A stretch of 64,000 bases of DNA from the NCBI GenBank assembly GCA_036874045.1, contig CM072344.1, forward strand, positions 7,288,501 to 7,352,500. The letters run 5' to 3'. Shown here one piece after another: positions 12,231 through 25,000 of this stretch; within the stretch, counting starts at the first letter, position 1; every line of letters starts with the position of its first letter. Below the pieces are notes generated by a model. It was not told the DNA's origin. It made no database searches and saw nothing but the letters and a program-made list of their open reading frames with translations. Origin of the DNA: Cymodocea nodosa. Taxonomy: Eukaryota > Streptophyta > Magnoliopsida > Alismatales > Cymodoceaceae. The position numbers and the translations under genes were made by a program.

Positions 12231-14109
12231 ACCATAATACCTTACATTGTATGGAAACAAAATTATCAATGTATGTTCTATAAATCAAATATAATGTGAA
12301 AAAATCCATAGGACTTCTCACAAATGACTATAGCACATTAGGCAGAAAGATCTAGCAAACAAGATGAATGATCTTCTAACACTATTGATCACCTATCTTT
12401 TAGTATTTTATTTCTCCCATTATGTCTACCTGTCCACTTGAGCATTTTTGGTCACTTAACCTTTCCCACTTTTTCTCTACTTCTATACCATCTACATCTT
12501 TTTCTTGATGCTTACCTCTTAAGTTTTGTCTCTCATCTTCTTGTCATTTTTCATCTTCTCTTCTTTTGATTTTTTCATACAAGTATACAAGTTACGCTAT
12601 CTTATCCCTAGATAGAAAAATTTTCCTAGTTTCATTTCTATATATAATTTTAATTTGTAAAGACAAAAGAAAGTATGTTCTAATAAAATTCTCTTGTTTT
12701 ATTAAAAGTTTTGTATAGTATGACAAGAAGGCATCCATATAGAAAGTATGCTAGCATCTATATTGTTCTTTTTATGCATTATAGTTTTTAAATCCTTTGA
12801 TTTCATTATCATTTAGTTTGATGAATGGTTGATTATTGTCATGTTATGTATGTATATCTTTTTTTAGAAATTTTCTTCTTGCTTTAGTTGGGCTCTTACA
12901 CCAATGACCAACTATTGTCTTTAGACAGTTGCCTCAAGTGATTTCAAGAAATGTTAACTACTTCGATTAAAACTTGAGCTCTTTGGATCTAAGAGCAAGG
13001 GAAGTGAGAGATTTTCCTATGGAGCTTTGAATGAATAAATATCCATAAATTGGATATTAAAGCTTGGAATTTTAGTTTTACAAAAATTCAAGGCTTTTGG
13101 TAAGTAAAGAATTATCTATTAAGGAGAACCAAGGAAAGAGCAGGTAGAGAGATGCATGCATCTAAAAGCCTGAGACATTAGTTTTATAATGAGATGCCAA
13201 AATATTTTTGGGGTTTGCTTAAGTTTCTATTGTTCTAAAAAATGTCAACGATTAACTTTTTAACCTAGGTAATTGGGCATTCCAATAGTACATTTTGACT
13301 TAAGGTAACAATACCTAAGGTAGAGACAATGGCATGTGATGTTGTAGCAATTGCAAAGATCTAACACTCTCAAAAGCAAGGGAGTTGATCAAATTTAACT
13401 CAAGATAAGGTCATAGTAGTATTAGCCAAATCTATAGAGGAGCTTGCTGCTTGGATACCTGATGCCTTTGTCCAGATCTATGCCTAAATTGGTTTCCCAA
13501 ACTTCTCTCAAAAGCGATTTGATCTACAATTGGTGTGCCTACAATGCATACATAGCTAAGAACTTCCTTAATCAATGCCACCATCACATCCTTTAGCAAC
13601 CATGATTGATTGATCTAAAGTTTGTGAGGCAACAAAAGCAAAGGAAACAATTTGCAACATGTAACAATGATTTTCAATCTAAGGATCACATGTAGGTGGT
13701 GAGGTTTGACTCTTCAAAACTTCAATGACATTAAAGAAGGATTTCTACAAATGAAGGATGTTGTTGAAACTGGCAAAGGGTGCTATCGACATTTGTGGAG
13801 ATAGGTAGCAAGAGGTTCAACTAGTTTTTTCTTCCAAAAACTCCACATGCTAAGTGTTAGTGGTCCTTTTCTAAAAAATGTCTCTCCCTTTTATTCTTCA
13901 ACTAACTAACAAGACAACAACATAGGCATCTATCAAGATGCATCATAAACGTTGGCATGGTAGTGGCAAGGAGAAGACGATGGAATGGTTGGCAAACAAG
14001 AAGGATTGTCCAACAAGTCTCGACATTGAGGTGGAAGGCGACGACCTAGAGAATCCAACAACTAAGATTCATCAAATCCACTCAATTAAAAGATAATCAT
14101 TGGATTGAA
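12231..14109. other. Intergenic region, no recognised gene
   Basis: AT-rich sequence with many short broken frames on both strands. A minus-strand frame around 13300-13700 is open for short stretches, but I could not match it to any family. Confidence 0.4.
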
Positions 14110-15180
14110 ATAAATCGATCATGATTTAAACCATCAAATGCAATTCTAGGGGAAAGACCTCCATCACTAATCTTTTGATCAAGTTCTGACCATTGGATAA
14201 AAAATAGAAGAAATGTGATTCATCAGATACAAAGAAGAAAATTCAGCTACCAATGGATAAGAAGCGATCTAGACTATCAAATGAAAAGTCCATTGAAAAT
14301 ACAACTGAAATTTGATTTAACTGATTTTTCAATCTTATCGAAGAGAAATTTCAATCAAACCAAAAAGTCTTCGATCTTACCAAAGAAAATCTTTGGTCAA
14401 GTCAAAAATTCATTTCAATCGATCGATTTTTCAGTCCAACAAAAGAGATTTCAGTCGATAAAGTTTTTCGGAATGTTAACATGACATGTCAATGTGACGA
14501 ATGACATGATATAAACTATCACATGTTATTACTAGATTGGTCCATGATGTTGACGATAAAATCATGGACCAATAAGAAAATGTCACATATCATTGACGTA
14601 GTAAGTGTCACATAGTCAATAACATGGCAAAAGTTCAATTGAAACCAAAGAATATAAAAAAAGAAGAAAATATTGAAAAAGACGAGAAGTTTGGTTTAAT
14701 TGAAAATAAATTCGATCAAATCAAAAAATGCTTCGATTGATTAATTTTTCAGTCTAACCAAAGGAAAGCTTTAGTTAGGCTTAAAAATCAAACTTCAATC
14801 AAATGAAAAATAATAATAATAATAAACGTAATAAACATAGAGATGGCATGACATGCCAATGTGGCATATAATGTCACATAAGCTACCACATGTCATCACC
14901 CGATTTGTTCATGATGTTTATGTCAAAACAAGGATTAATGAGAAAATGTCACATGTCACTGACATGACAAGTGCCACATGGCCACTGATGTGACAAAAGT
15001 TCAATTGAAAATGAAAAAATAGAAGGAAGAAGAGCGATTTCATCGAAGATTAAAATTTCCCACTAGTGAAAATTTCTCTAACACAAATCAATCTAACCAA
15101 AAAATTTTGTTCGGTCTAACCGAATTTTCAATTGGTTGAATTGAAATTTCAATTCAGTTAGACTAAATTCAATTTTTTTG
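14110..15180. repeat. Diverged tandem repeat, about 366-bp period, with CACATGTC-type motifs
   Basis: A block starting atgacatgtcaatgtgac at about 14481 recurs at about 14848, and both end in aaaagttcaattgaaa. Around them are many short pieces of the type ttcggtctaaccgaa and tcaatcgatcga. Similar ttcggtca...accga pieces occur at 26560-26900 inside gypsy element E, so this may be a decayed gypsy non-coding or LTR region. No coding sequence seen. Confidence 0.55.
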
Positions 15181-15876
15181 AATTTTTTTTTCAAAATTTT
15201 CCTAACTAAAGGGAAACCATTTTTAACCCAAAATAGATAATGTAATGGATCATTTGAACCTAAAAAAATGGGAAAATGACCTTCAAGACCTGAAAGAAGA
15301 GAATTACATGTTATGGGACACGTAAAAGAAATTGTGGATAGTAAGGTCTATGAAAGGTCTGACAAACCGTAGGAAGAATCCAAAAGTGGAAGTGTTAGCA
15401 AGAATTAGGTAAAATTCTTCCACTTCTAATGCTCAGCTATATGTCTGAAAACTTTGGACTACATCAAATAGTTCTTCCCATCCAATTTTTCAAAAGTCAC
15501 ACTCAGATTTTTGACTAGTATTTCATTTCCAGCCATGATTTTCTTAACAGATTAGTCTGATTTCAACTGATCTACAAGTGAAAACAACCTTTTATGCTAT
15601 TTTTAGTCTTCTTAGAGATAGTAAAGATACGTGGACAAGTAGAATCCACCCTTTAACAGCAGCATCTGAAGTTTTGTTTCCTCTTCCATAAATCACTCAA
15701 TAGGAGAGATCACCAACAAGGCTGCCAATGGTAGGATGGACCACCAATTTGTTTAGTGGTAGGATATGTGAACAACAAGCCTTAGAGGGCTACAGATAGG
15801 CCAGGCAGCTTGTAAGAGGTGGACAAGGGTTTTGAAGGGGCAATTAGAGGTGGAAACAATAGTGGAGTACAATAAC
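15181..15876. other. Intergenic region, nothing recognised
   Basis: No coding domain or structured repeat was recognised between the tandem repeat and the LINE tail. Confidence 0.4.
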
Positions 15877-16290
15877 AACCTAAGCCATAATCCCACAAAA
15901 TGGGGTCAACCACTCCTTTTTTTCCAAGTATTTCTATCTATTGTTAAATATTTAGTTAAATTACATAATTTTTGATCTTTTGTTACAATTCCTAACCAAA
16001 TAGTTTTAGGATAACCTCTACTTTTAATTTCTTCTACACTACTTAATTCTCCTCTCCTAACTAATGCATTTCTTGGCCTCTTAAGGATATAACCAACTAA
16101 ACTGATTTTCTCTTATTTTTAATAGGTGCAACTCCTACCCTGTTCTAAATAAAATCATTTATAGTATGTCACAGAGTATTACTACTCATCTATCTAAGCA
16201 TATGCATATCAACAACACTAACTTTTAACATATAATTATACTTTATTGCCCAACATTTTGAGCTAGTCTTCATAATACAAAATTTAATAA
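15877..16290 (-). mobile_element. 5'-truncated LINE (plant RTE type), 3' end of ORF
   Basis: Minus-strand translation gives KCWAIKYNYMLKVSVVDMHM then NRVGVAPI and, at the end, VVDPILWDYGLG. This is the C-terminal signature of a very common plant LINE reverse transcriptase (ECWA.K, MRML.WM, GVAPI, DP..WDYGLG). The 3' end at about 15877 is followed by short ttg/tta repeats, typical of RTE tails. Several stops. It lies about 0.8 kb downstream of the mS35 exon 3, either in the last intron or just past the gene. Confidence 0.8.
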
Positions 16291-17111
16291 TAAAAATGAA
16301 AAATTATATATAGATTTGATTGTATATATCAAGTTATTGCAAGTATACCAATTAAGGCACCGACATACTATTTTCTTGTCTCAAAGTGCAAGTGCTTTCT
16401 AAAACAAAACCAATATACCAATAAAATCTATTAGCATACTAATTTTACTACAATGTGTAGACTTACCTGCCAATTGCATATCATATATAAAAATGGTATA
16501 CCAACCTAATTAACCATTAGGTATAACAACATACTAATCAAGTAGGCATTACAACATTCTTCTAGCTATTACACATGCATTCATAGACCACCAATACCCA
16601 TACATATGGTTCTATTGGCCACAACTTTTCATCTTTTGGATGCATTACACTATCTTACACCTCACTCTTTTTGTAAGAGATTTTCTTTAATAAATTGCCA
16701 ATGTACTTCTACTGGATGCCAAGTTTGTCCAATGGTATAACAAGCTTGTAATATTTTCTGTGAGAAGCTGAAGATAAAAAATTTTCCAATCTGCTCTATT
16801 TTTCTAATCTCGACCTCTCAAGCAAAATAGCTTGAAATTTTAAGGATTTTTGCTTGGTTAACTAGTCCATAGAAAAAAGGTACCAGCTTATAAGTTTTTT
16901 ATGGTAATGTAAATTGAATAGTAAAAATACAGCTCTGTTTGGAATCTATCATCTCAGTAACTTAGTAGAAGGGTATGCAAGCAGATATGCATGTTTGGCA
17001 ATGGAGCAGCATATGCAAAATCATCATCTGCAGTGATCCTAGGCTCTTGTGAGTTGCTCCATGTGATATTAATTAAAGTGAATATGGATTCTACTGAAGA
17101 TAAATGCATAC
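16291..17111. other. Intron or 3' flank of the mS35 gene
   Basis: The splice donor of exon 3 (GTATGC on the minus strand) opens into this stretch. I searched it for the expected short terminal exon (family sequence rich in W-G-F-D-K-K and Q-F-M-D-K) and did not find it. Confidence 0.4.
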
Positions 17112-18639
17112 CTGGAGAGAAAGAAGAGCACGATCAGCAAACTTTTTCACTGATGAAGGTGTATTTTCTGGCACAGACTTAGCCACCCTTTCCAACTCTT
17201 CTTGTTGCTGCTTTGTAGTAATTACATCAGGACCTCCGTACTCATCAACTATTCTTTTCAAAGCTGGTGCTTTCTTCATTACATCATTTATTGCTTCCTA
17301 CAACAGGGAAATCATATCCATTATGTGTTTCAGTTAGAACCCTTAAGATTTAGAAGATGGAAAAAGACAAGGGTTATGAACAAGAGAGCATTGGGGAATG
17401 AATTTCTCCTTATCTACATGGAAGAATCACAAAACATACCTTTTTCACAGTTCACAAAATGTAATCTTACCTCCCAGTTCCCCTCACTTTCTATACCCTC
17501 ATATTCCATTAGGAATGGTTTCATTTTTTCAAGTGCTTCACGGAGTGAGATTGGAGGTGCCTCATCAATATCAGGGTTCTTATTGAACTCCATCAAATAC
17601 TCTGGCTCAAACTCTATCTGAACAAAACCCCATAAGCAACGGCATCAGACAATCAAGAAGAAATTACCTTGAGAATTCACCGTCTTATATGCATTATGCA
17701 TACCCTATAATTCATTCTGACTGCATCGTTGTATGCATCTTCCATGGGGCAGGGCAGTGCAGCGTAGCTGGCCTCATCCAACAATTCCTGAAATTGCTGT
17801 GCCTCCTCCTCCCCAAGCCTCTTCTTCAGCCTCTCACCATCGGCATCGTTGCTTAAATAGACCTCCTCATTCTCATCTTCATCTTCAACCTCTGGCCTAA
17901 GAGGAGCAAATCTCCCTCCTCCACCACCCCTTGCATAACTCTCTCTACCTCTTCTTCCTCTTCCTCTCCCTCTCCCAAGCCCAGTCCTACTATCACCTGA
18001 CCCAACACCCACACTCTCTGCACCACGACCCATCCTTGGCGATGCCCGTCCGCCCCTCCCTCTCCTAGGAGCCACATCAGCCGGCCGTTGCCGCAAATGC
18101 CTATTGACAATCGGAGGCTTGGACGCAGTAGTTGGCATCTTCATTTGCTTCCCACGACTGGCCCCAGGTGGTCCAAGCGAGATATTCAACGGACGGTCAG
18201 GGGTGGGAGGCGTAGCCATATCGCCAACTGGACCGTGAATTCTCGAAATGGCTGGCCTTTCCGGCTCTGAACTAAGTATCTGAGGAGGAGGAGCAGAGGG
18301 GAACGCCATTCCTCGCCCGCGACCGCCAGGGGCAACGGGGGTCATGAAGGGAGAGAATGAAGGTGTTACGGAGGACGGAGGAGGGGGTGGAGGAGGGGAA
18401 GGAGTAAGGCCATGGCCACGGCCACGACCACGGCCGTAACCAACGGCAGCGGGGAGGAGGGAGTCATCCGGGGTAGGATCTGGCTGGGGACCGTCTGGGG
18501 CGGCTGTGGACGGGTGAGAGAGGCCGCGACCTCGGCCGCGACCGGAGAAGGTGGAAAGGGCGTGGGAGGAGGCGGTAGCGGTGGATAGGAAGGTTTGCTT
18601 GGTGTTGGGGGCGGCGGAAAGCCTTCCGATGCCCCTCAT
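17112..18639 (-). CDS. Mitochondrial small-subunit ribosomal protein mS35-type (S24/S35 domain), 3' end missing
   Basis: Three exons on the minus strand: 18639-17704 (312 codons), 17617-17471 (49) and 17297-17112 (62), all with GT/AG junctions that keep one frame, 423 codons in all. The start is the ATG at 18637-18639; the frame extends upstream only to a stop near 18712 with no other ATG. Residues 1-30 are basic and Ser/Thr-rich, suiting a mitochondrial presequence. Residues about 30-255 are Gly/Arg/Pro-rich with many RGRGRG blocks and a proline run. From about residue 260 comes the conserved domain (EEEAQQFQELLDEASY, PCPMEDAYNDAVRMNYR, FEPEYLMEFNKNPDID, REALEKMKPFLMEYEG, YGGPDVITTKQQQEELERVA). 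The family normally continues for about 25 more residues in a last exon I could not find. The product should act in the mitochondrial 30S-like subunit. No stops or frameshifts; the only apparently live gene here. Confidence 0.85.
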
Positions 18640-20615
18640 GGCGTAGTGGGGAAGCGGAGATCTGCTAAAACGGGGTTTTGGGTGTTTGAGTGTTTGAGCC
18701 GTCAAGGCTTGTTAGAGTCCAGCACGACCGGAGCGGAGTTAGAGCGTCACGCAAAAAACGTGCCAAGTAATTATTTTATTTTTAATTGAAATTAAAAATA
18801 TATTATTTTTATAATTATATCAAATATTTTTATACATAATTACATTCAAATATTTAAATTTACAAAGTCATCTTATTCTTATTATCTAAAATCACAAGTA
18901 AATTTTTAATCTCTAATATACATTAATATTTTTAAAATATTATTTTTTAATTTTACTCTTCTATCACTTAATATTAAATGTCTATTCACATATTATCGAA
19001 GAAATTAAAATTATTAGTAAATCTCTAGTTATTAATAATAAAATAGAAAATATGTGTTTTTATATTTTACATCAATTTATTATATTAAAATCTAAAAAAT
19101 TAGGATTATCACTTCTTCATTAATTATAATTAGTATTATTAAAATTAATTAATTCTTACCTATTTATTGTGTTAAAATCACTATAATCAACAAATAAATT
19201 AAAATCAATTAATGATGTTGTGATGAATAAGTTGTATGTGTTTGTTGTAATCTATATTTTGTAACATAAATCAAACATGTTGTTTAAACTTTCTTCTACA
19301 TTTTTAATTATTACATTAAATTCTATGTTTAAATAATTTTGTATTGTAATTATACATTTTTTAATAACTTTTATTTTAATCCTAGAATCTAAACAAACAC
19401 TTAATATATATAAAAGAAATATCTTATTCCAATATTTTTAAAAAATTTCTTTATTTTTAAAATTATAAGTGTAAAAAATGGATAATTACCATAACTATTA
19501 AAAACTCTAGCAATATTACATAAATGGTGAATTGTATAAATAGATGTAAAATAATATATTTCTGATAAATGTTCTATTATATTATTATAGAAGATTGAAA
19601 TGCTAAGAGTGAATTACATTTTTCAACAATTTTAACTATAATTAAAACTTTAAAATTAAAATAATCTAAAACATTATTTTATTCAATACTTTATATTCAA
19701 AGTTTCAATTATAATATACAATTTAACTCTCCTAAAAAATTTTAGATGCAATGATAAATGATATAATGTTTCATTTAATCAATTTCATTATTACAAATAG
19801 AGAAAACTAAATTAGAGAATTAAAAACATTTTTCCTTATTTGATATCTTCCTTTTCTTCTTCTTCTTTTGCAAATCTTCAGTAACAAATATATAACTTTC
19901 TATTTTTCACCAAAATTACTGAATTTTCTTCATTCTAAGAATTCTCTCCTAATATGTGTCTTTGTATGTATATTTCTGTAAAGTATGCAAGATTATATTG
20001 ATCAACAAAAATTTTATATCTTATATAATCAATTTTCGTTGCATGCATATTCTCTACGTTCATCTACTCTTCATGTATTTTATTTTAATTTCAAATTTAA
20101 ATTTTGAAATACACATGTTTTATTCTATGTTTTCCTTTTGAATTTTTTAAATCATCAATCTTAGATCCTTTGAAAAATTTCTTATAAAATAAACTTTTTC
20201 ATTCAAAATTTTCATCAAATGTGATAATAAGTCATTGTGCTAATATTAACTAAACACATAAAATAAAATAGACTTATAACTCAACATGCTTAACTCAATG
20301 AATTCAACATATGACATACATGTGATATGTTCGTTCAACAATGTAATAACCAATAAAGTAAGTTTGTTGATTATTAAGTTAACCAACAGACTTATATTGA
20401 ATGTTTAATTAATAAATAATTTTATCACGAGCAAAAATGTTAACTTTATAAGTTTGTAATACTAACCTAATGCATTGTCTTAGTATTTAATTAAGCAACT
20501 CAACACATGCAGTTATGTTAACTTAATAAGTTAAACATGTGCAACTTACGTGATATAATATAACATTCGTAAACTTTAAATTCAACATGTTCATAATGCT
20601 AACTTAACAAGTTAT
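18640..20615. other. AT-rich 5' flank of the mS35 gene
   Basis: The first 140 bp upstream of the ATG are GC-balanced and should hold the 5' UTR and core promoter. From about 18780 to 20600 the sequence is extremely AT-rich with long A/T runs. I see no gene or transposon signature. It ends at the LTR of element C. Confidence 0.5.
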
Positions 20616-22054
20616 TGTTAGGATCGAAAGGCTCACCAAATGGGGGGGTGAATGGTATGTGTGTGTATTTTAACTTCTTTTATAACTTAATCGATTGATT
20701 CAGTTTATTTGTGATCTTAATTAATCAATGTACATGCAAAATAGTGAAAGAAATGAACACGAAGAGATTTTTAGGTGGTTCACCAATTTGGATAGTCCAC
20801 CTCCAAGATTCACTTGGGCTTCACTAAGTATATAAATACTTGCAACACTTACTTTCAGGTTGAAGCAAGAACCAACACTTGAGCTTTCAAGTTGAAGCTC
20901 AGCAATTAACCTTTCTTTGAGCTTTCAAGTACAAGCTCTTAACCAACAATGAGTTTTCAGGTTGAAACTCATGAACCAACACCTTTGATCTTTGAACCAG
21001 AGTTTGAGTGCAAGGAGCTTTTGTGTTGTAGTGAACTTTAAGAGTATTCCTGAATATTGCAAACTTGAGAGTATATCTGGAATTTTTGAGTAGCTCACAA
21101 TATATGATAATCATTATCCTAATCTTCCCTGTACTTCTCATATTTATACCAAGAGGTATAACGATCATATTTACTTCCAACGAATGTTTTCTACTGTACT
21201 TACTGTGTAGACAGTCCCAAAAATAGTAAGTTACCATTCTATATACTATCTAATGAGTAACCTTCCGATTCCCTTTGATTTTCGAATGGTTATCTATTAA
21301 CTTTTTGAAGAACTACCGTAACTCATTAAAAATCCACTTAAGTCCTTTTCTTTATGTCACGTGGGATTTTAAGTTACACATGTGAAGAATCTTAAGTTCA
21401 GATGGTTATAGATGTTAACTTACCAAAATTCTTCAACTTTTAGATAGTTAGCTACAGTAACCTTCTGAATCCTCTTTTAAACTTTCGATTGCTTTCTTCT
21501 TATTTCTACACGTGCAAAATGGAGTGACTTAAGTTTTGGATAGTTAAGTTTGTAATATTTCAAAACCTCTTATTTTTCAGATAGTTAACTTTCTAACTCT
21601 TCGAAAAGTCCTTTTAAGCTTATGTTCTGGATTTCTACACGTGGGAAATTTAATAACTTAAGTTTCAGATAGTTAGCCTTCTTAACCTTTCGATTTTCCT
21701 TGAGCTTCCAGATAGTTAGCGCCTTAACTCTTTGATCATTTAGTCAACTATCTTTAAAACCCTCTAAAGGCCTTGTATTTTCGGATAGTTAATTTTCTAA
21801 CCATTCGATGGTGATTCTACTACTTAAAGTTGACTCATCGGATACTTAAACCTAGTAACTCACCAAAAATTTATCTCTTTTGAATAGTTAAGCCTAGTAA
21901 CCTTTCGATTTCTTGTTTATCTCTTGCAGCAAATTCTGAACTATCTGAATCAACTTATTTATCTTCTGCTCTTTTGTTGCATTATCTAATCTATGAAATA
22001 CAATTTGTTTCCTCACAAAGGTTTTTGCATTATCAAAATACAAGAGTCCTAACA
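20616..22054 (-). repeat. 3' LTR of element C (1439 bp)
   Basis: Ends are TGTTAGGACTC at 22054 and GATCCTAACA at 20616 on the minus strand. Between about 21240 and 21880 it carries several modules combining CACGTG or a variant, CTTAAGT and GGATAGTTA, like element F. The base 5' of the LTR (plus strand) follows gttat, a candidate target site whose partner is not in the window. Confidence 0.85.
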
Positions 22055-22300
22055 ATCTCCCCCTTTTTGATAATGACAAAATCATTTACATTTAATTACA
22101 TGTATTTCGCTCCCTAATTTATTTCTATACATTCTGTCACATAGAAAACAAGTAAAACAAATTTTTGGAATGTACAAGAAAATATCTCCCCCTGTCTGTG
22201 TGCTGTGATTTCTCCCCTTGCCTTCTACGTAATTTCTCTTTAAACTTCTCCTAATCTATGAACTGCCATGTAATTCTTGTTATACTTCTCCCCCTTTTTG
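22055..22300 (-). other. Multiple polypurine tracts of element C
   Basis: On the minus strand, AAAAAGGGGGAGAT abuts the LTR at 22055-22070. Further purine tracts lie at about 22185-22193, 22212-22221 and 22286-22299 (AAAAAGGGGGAGAAG). Repeated polypurine tracts downstream of pol are a known hallmark of Sireviruses. Confidence 0.8.
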
Positions 22301-22479
22301 TCATTAGATAAAAGGAGACTTCTAAAATCTGATATCTGATAAAAGGAGACTATTGATAAGTCCTGCATGAGTACATGTTAGCATAAAACAAGCTCTCATA
22401 TGGTGAGCTTGAGGGATAATAATTATAAACCAAATATAAATGCATTATAAGTCATGCAAAGAACATATGCCTATATTTC

Positions 22480-23177
22480 TTCTAATATGATTAAATGTTG
22501 ATTCATTTAGAGGTTTTGTGAAAATATCTGCAAGTTAATTTTCTATTAGAACAAACTTGAGTGAGATGTGCCCTTTTTCCACATGATCTCTCAAGAAATG
22601 ATGTTTGATCTCGATATGTTTGGCTCTAGAATGAAGTATTGTATTCTTGGATAAGATTATTGCACCGTTGTTATCACAAAATATATTTGTATTCTGAATT
22701 TTCAATTTGTAATCTGCTAAAGTTTGCTGCATCTATAAAATTTGAGCACAACATAGACCTATTGTAATATATTCGGCTTTAGTAGTGAATAAAGCAATAC
22801 AGTTTTGTTTCCTACTAAACCATGAAATTAAAGAATTTCCAAGCAGTTGGCATGTGCCACTTGTGCTTTTTTTGTTTGATCTACTACCTGCATAATTTGC
22901 ATCACTATAACCAATTAAGGTTAGGCTACTATTAGCTGAGTAATATAATTTGAAATCTTTAGTGCCTTGTAAATACTTGAATATTCTTTTGACTGATTTC
23001 AAATGAGATTCTTTTGGTGATGCTTGAAATCTGGCATACAAACATACATTGAACATGATATCTAGCCTACTTGCTGATAAGTACAATAGAGATCCAATCA
23101 TGCCTCTATATTTCTTTTGATCTACTGCAGCACTTAAGTCATCATTTTCAAGTTTAGTATTTGAACTCATTGGAGTG
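22480..23177 (-). pseudogene. RT C-terminus and RNase H of element C
   Basis: 22733-23170 reads KYRGMIGSLLYLSASRLDIM, then LYARFQASPKESHLKSVKRI, GYSDANYAGSRS, STSGTCQLLG. 22535-22732 continues with CDNNGAIILSKN and RAKHIEIKHHFLRDHVEKG. Then a stop at a Gln position and LADIFTKPLN-like sequence. Closely similar to the same region of element F (35800-36480). Stops occur at Trp and Gln positions. Confidence 0.88.
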
Positions 23178-24462
23178 TGTTAGGAATTTTGTTTTGATGA
23201 TATATGCTTGATTAAAGTTTTTAAATAAGTCTAAATAATATTTTCTAAGTATAATAGTCACATAATTAAATGTTGATAAATTATCAGAAAGTTTCATTTA
23301 AATTTTGGATAGTTAACTTTCGGATAGTTAGATTTTTGAATAGTTAAAGTTTTTAGATAGTTAGAATTTCAAACAGTTAAACTTTTAGATAGTTAACGTT
23401 TCAATTTAGTTAAAGAGTTATGTTAAAAACTCGTATAATTAAGTTATCTGCACGTGTGTTTTTAATGTTTTAGGTTGTCACATGTTTTCCATGTGCGTTC
23501 GGTAATGAAAATTAAAGAGTTAAATAACTATTCGAGTTTTTATACGCATGGATAGATAACTGTTCGAGTTTTATAAAATGACTAACGAATAAATAAGCTT
23601 TCTATGTTCAATCACGTGTTTTGCAAGTGTAAAAACTCGAAGAGTTATAAATAAGTGTTTGAGTTTTTATAGGACTTAAATGATAAGTGTTCAACTAAAA
23701 CGAAGAGTTAGAAGATATTCTACAAAACTCTAGGAAGATAAAGTTTTAGTGAATCTACGAGTAGAGATTGTGGAAATTCAAAATGATAGTGGAGAAAGTG
23801 GAAATTTCAAAAGTGATAGTGGAGAAAGTGGAAATTCAAAAAGATAGTGGAAATCGTGGATGATTTGAATTTGAAATTAGTACGTGGATTATGAATTATG
23901 GATTAAGTGGATGAACATGCTGAACATGAAGTCATAGTTCGACTACTAATAGAGAGTACAAGCTACATTACAATGCGGATCCCAATCTTAAAAAAAAATC
24001 AAGTCTGAATATTCAATCCGGATCCCAAATTGAAAAATCAAGTTTGAATATTCATATCTAGAAAAATTCTCCAACATCAGAAGAAGTTCGAAATTTCAAT
24101 AAATTTCAAAAAAGGAGCTACAAACGCAAGAAGTTTGGAAATTCGACAACTAGAGAAGAAGAGATACAGAAGCTGAGCAAAAAGAAGGAAAAGAGTTACA
24201 TGCATAAAGATTAGGTTTTATATAATTCAAAATTAGTTTTGAATAAAGACTTCATTTTCTATTTGAATTGTATATCGGACATTACTGCATCAAAACTATC
24301 AAGAAGAGAATTGAGCTGAAAAGATATTTTAAATTCTTTCTTTAAAGTTTATAAAGAATAGAATTTTATTTACAAGTGTTTTGTGCTCTTATTTTATCCA
24401 TTGGTAATTTTAATTACTAAAGACACAATTCACCCCCCTTCTTATGATACAACGATCCTACA
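23178..24462 (+). repeat. 5' LTR of element D (1285 bp)
   Basis: Starts TGTTAGGAATTTTG, ends ACGATCCTACA. Dense in GGATAGTTA, AACTCGAA and CGAGTTT motifs (23310-23700), with cacgtg at about 23451 and 23612. The primer site CTAGTATCAAAGC follows at 24464-24476. Confidence 0.85.
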
Positions 24463-24556
24463 ACTAGTATCAAAGCATTTATCATAATTAAGAGCTTTCA
24501 TTTCTCTATTTAGGAATTAGTTTTTCCTATCATTTACTTAGGATCATCTGTTTAAA

Positions 24557-25000
24557 ATGGATAATACTGAAGTCTTAGTTATGACTGAAAGACAGACCAC
24601 TAATCGTCCACCAATGTTCAAAGGTAGCAATTATGGCTACTGGAAATATAAGATGAAAGTATTCTTTAAGTCAATTGATTTCAAACTATGGCATATAATT
24701 AGCAATCCTATAGTGTTAGTTATAACTTCATATGATACTTGGACTTTTGATGAAAAAGAGTGAATGTCACTGAATGTTAAAGGTTTAAACATCTTGTTTT
24801 GTGCTTTATCTCATGATCAATTTAACAAAGTTTCTGCATATCAAACTACATATGAGATATGACATGCATTAGAAGTTGCCAACGAAGGTACTAACTAGGT
24901 CAAGGAATCTAAGATTAATATATTAGTAAATAAATATGAGCTTTTTAAAATGCACGAAAATGAATGTATCTCTGATATGTTTTCCCGTTTTCTTGAGCTC
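24557..25000 (+). pseudogene. gag N-terminus of element D
   Basis: Starts MDNTEVLVM and continues NRPPMFKGSNYGYWKYKM, then after a stop NVKGLNILFCALSHDQFNKV, and ESKINILVNKYELFKM. This is the UBN2/DUF4219-type Gag of Sireviruses, colinear with H (50098-50634). Stops occur at several positions. The frame ends abruptly after MFSRFLEL, where homology to H stops. Confidence 0.85.

Larger units (their letters stand above)
20616..23177 (-). mobile_element. Sirevirus-type copia element C, 3' part only
   Basis: From high to low coordinate on the minus strand: end of RT and RNase H (23177-22480), several polypurine tracts, then a 1439-bp LTR (20616-22054). Its LTR start TGTTAGGACTC...TATTTTGATAATGCAAAA and its RNase H are close to element F, so C and F are one family. 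It is cut in RT at 23177 by insertion of element D, and its upstream half is not in the window. Confidence 0.88.

Noticed and set aside
16570-16900. Possible terminal exon of mS35 in this stretch
   Set aside because: Minus-strand translations show no W-G-F-D-K or Q-F-M-D-K type sequence and no clear acceptor followed by a matching frame.
17104-17621. Plus-strand open frames of up to 139 codons over the mS35 exons
   Set aside because: They lie antisense to a spliced, conserved coding sequence with good splice sites; their translations match nothing and cross its introns.
17853-18110. Overlapping minus-strand frame in the GC-rich exon 1
   Set aside because: A shifted frame of the Gly/Arg-rich repeat; low complexity and no conserved features.
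18640-18705. Upstream extension of the mS35 frame from a non-ATG codon
   Set aside because: The extra 22 codons start at TTG; the first ATG (18639) gives a better mitochondrial-type N-terminus.
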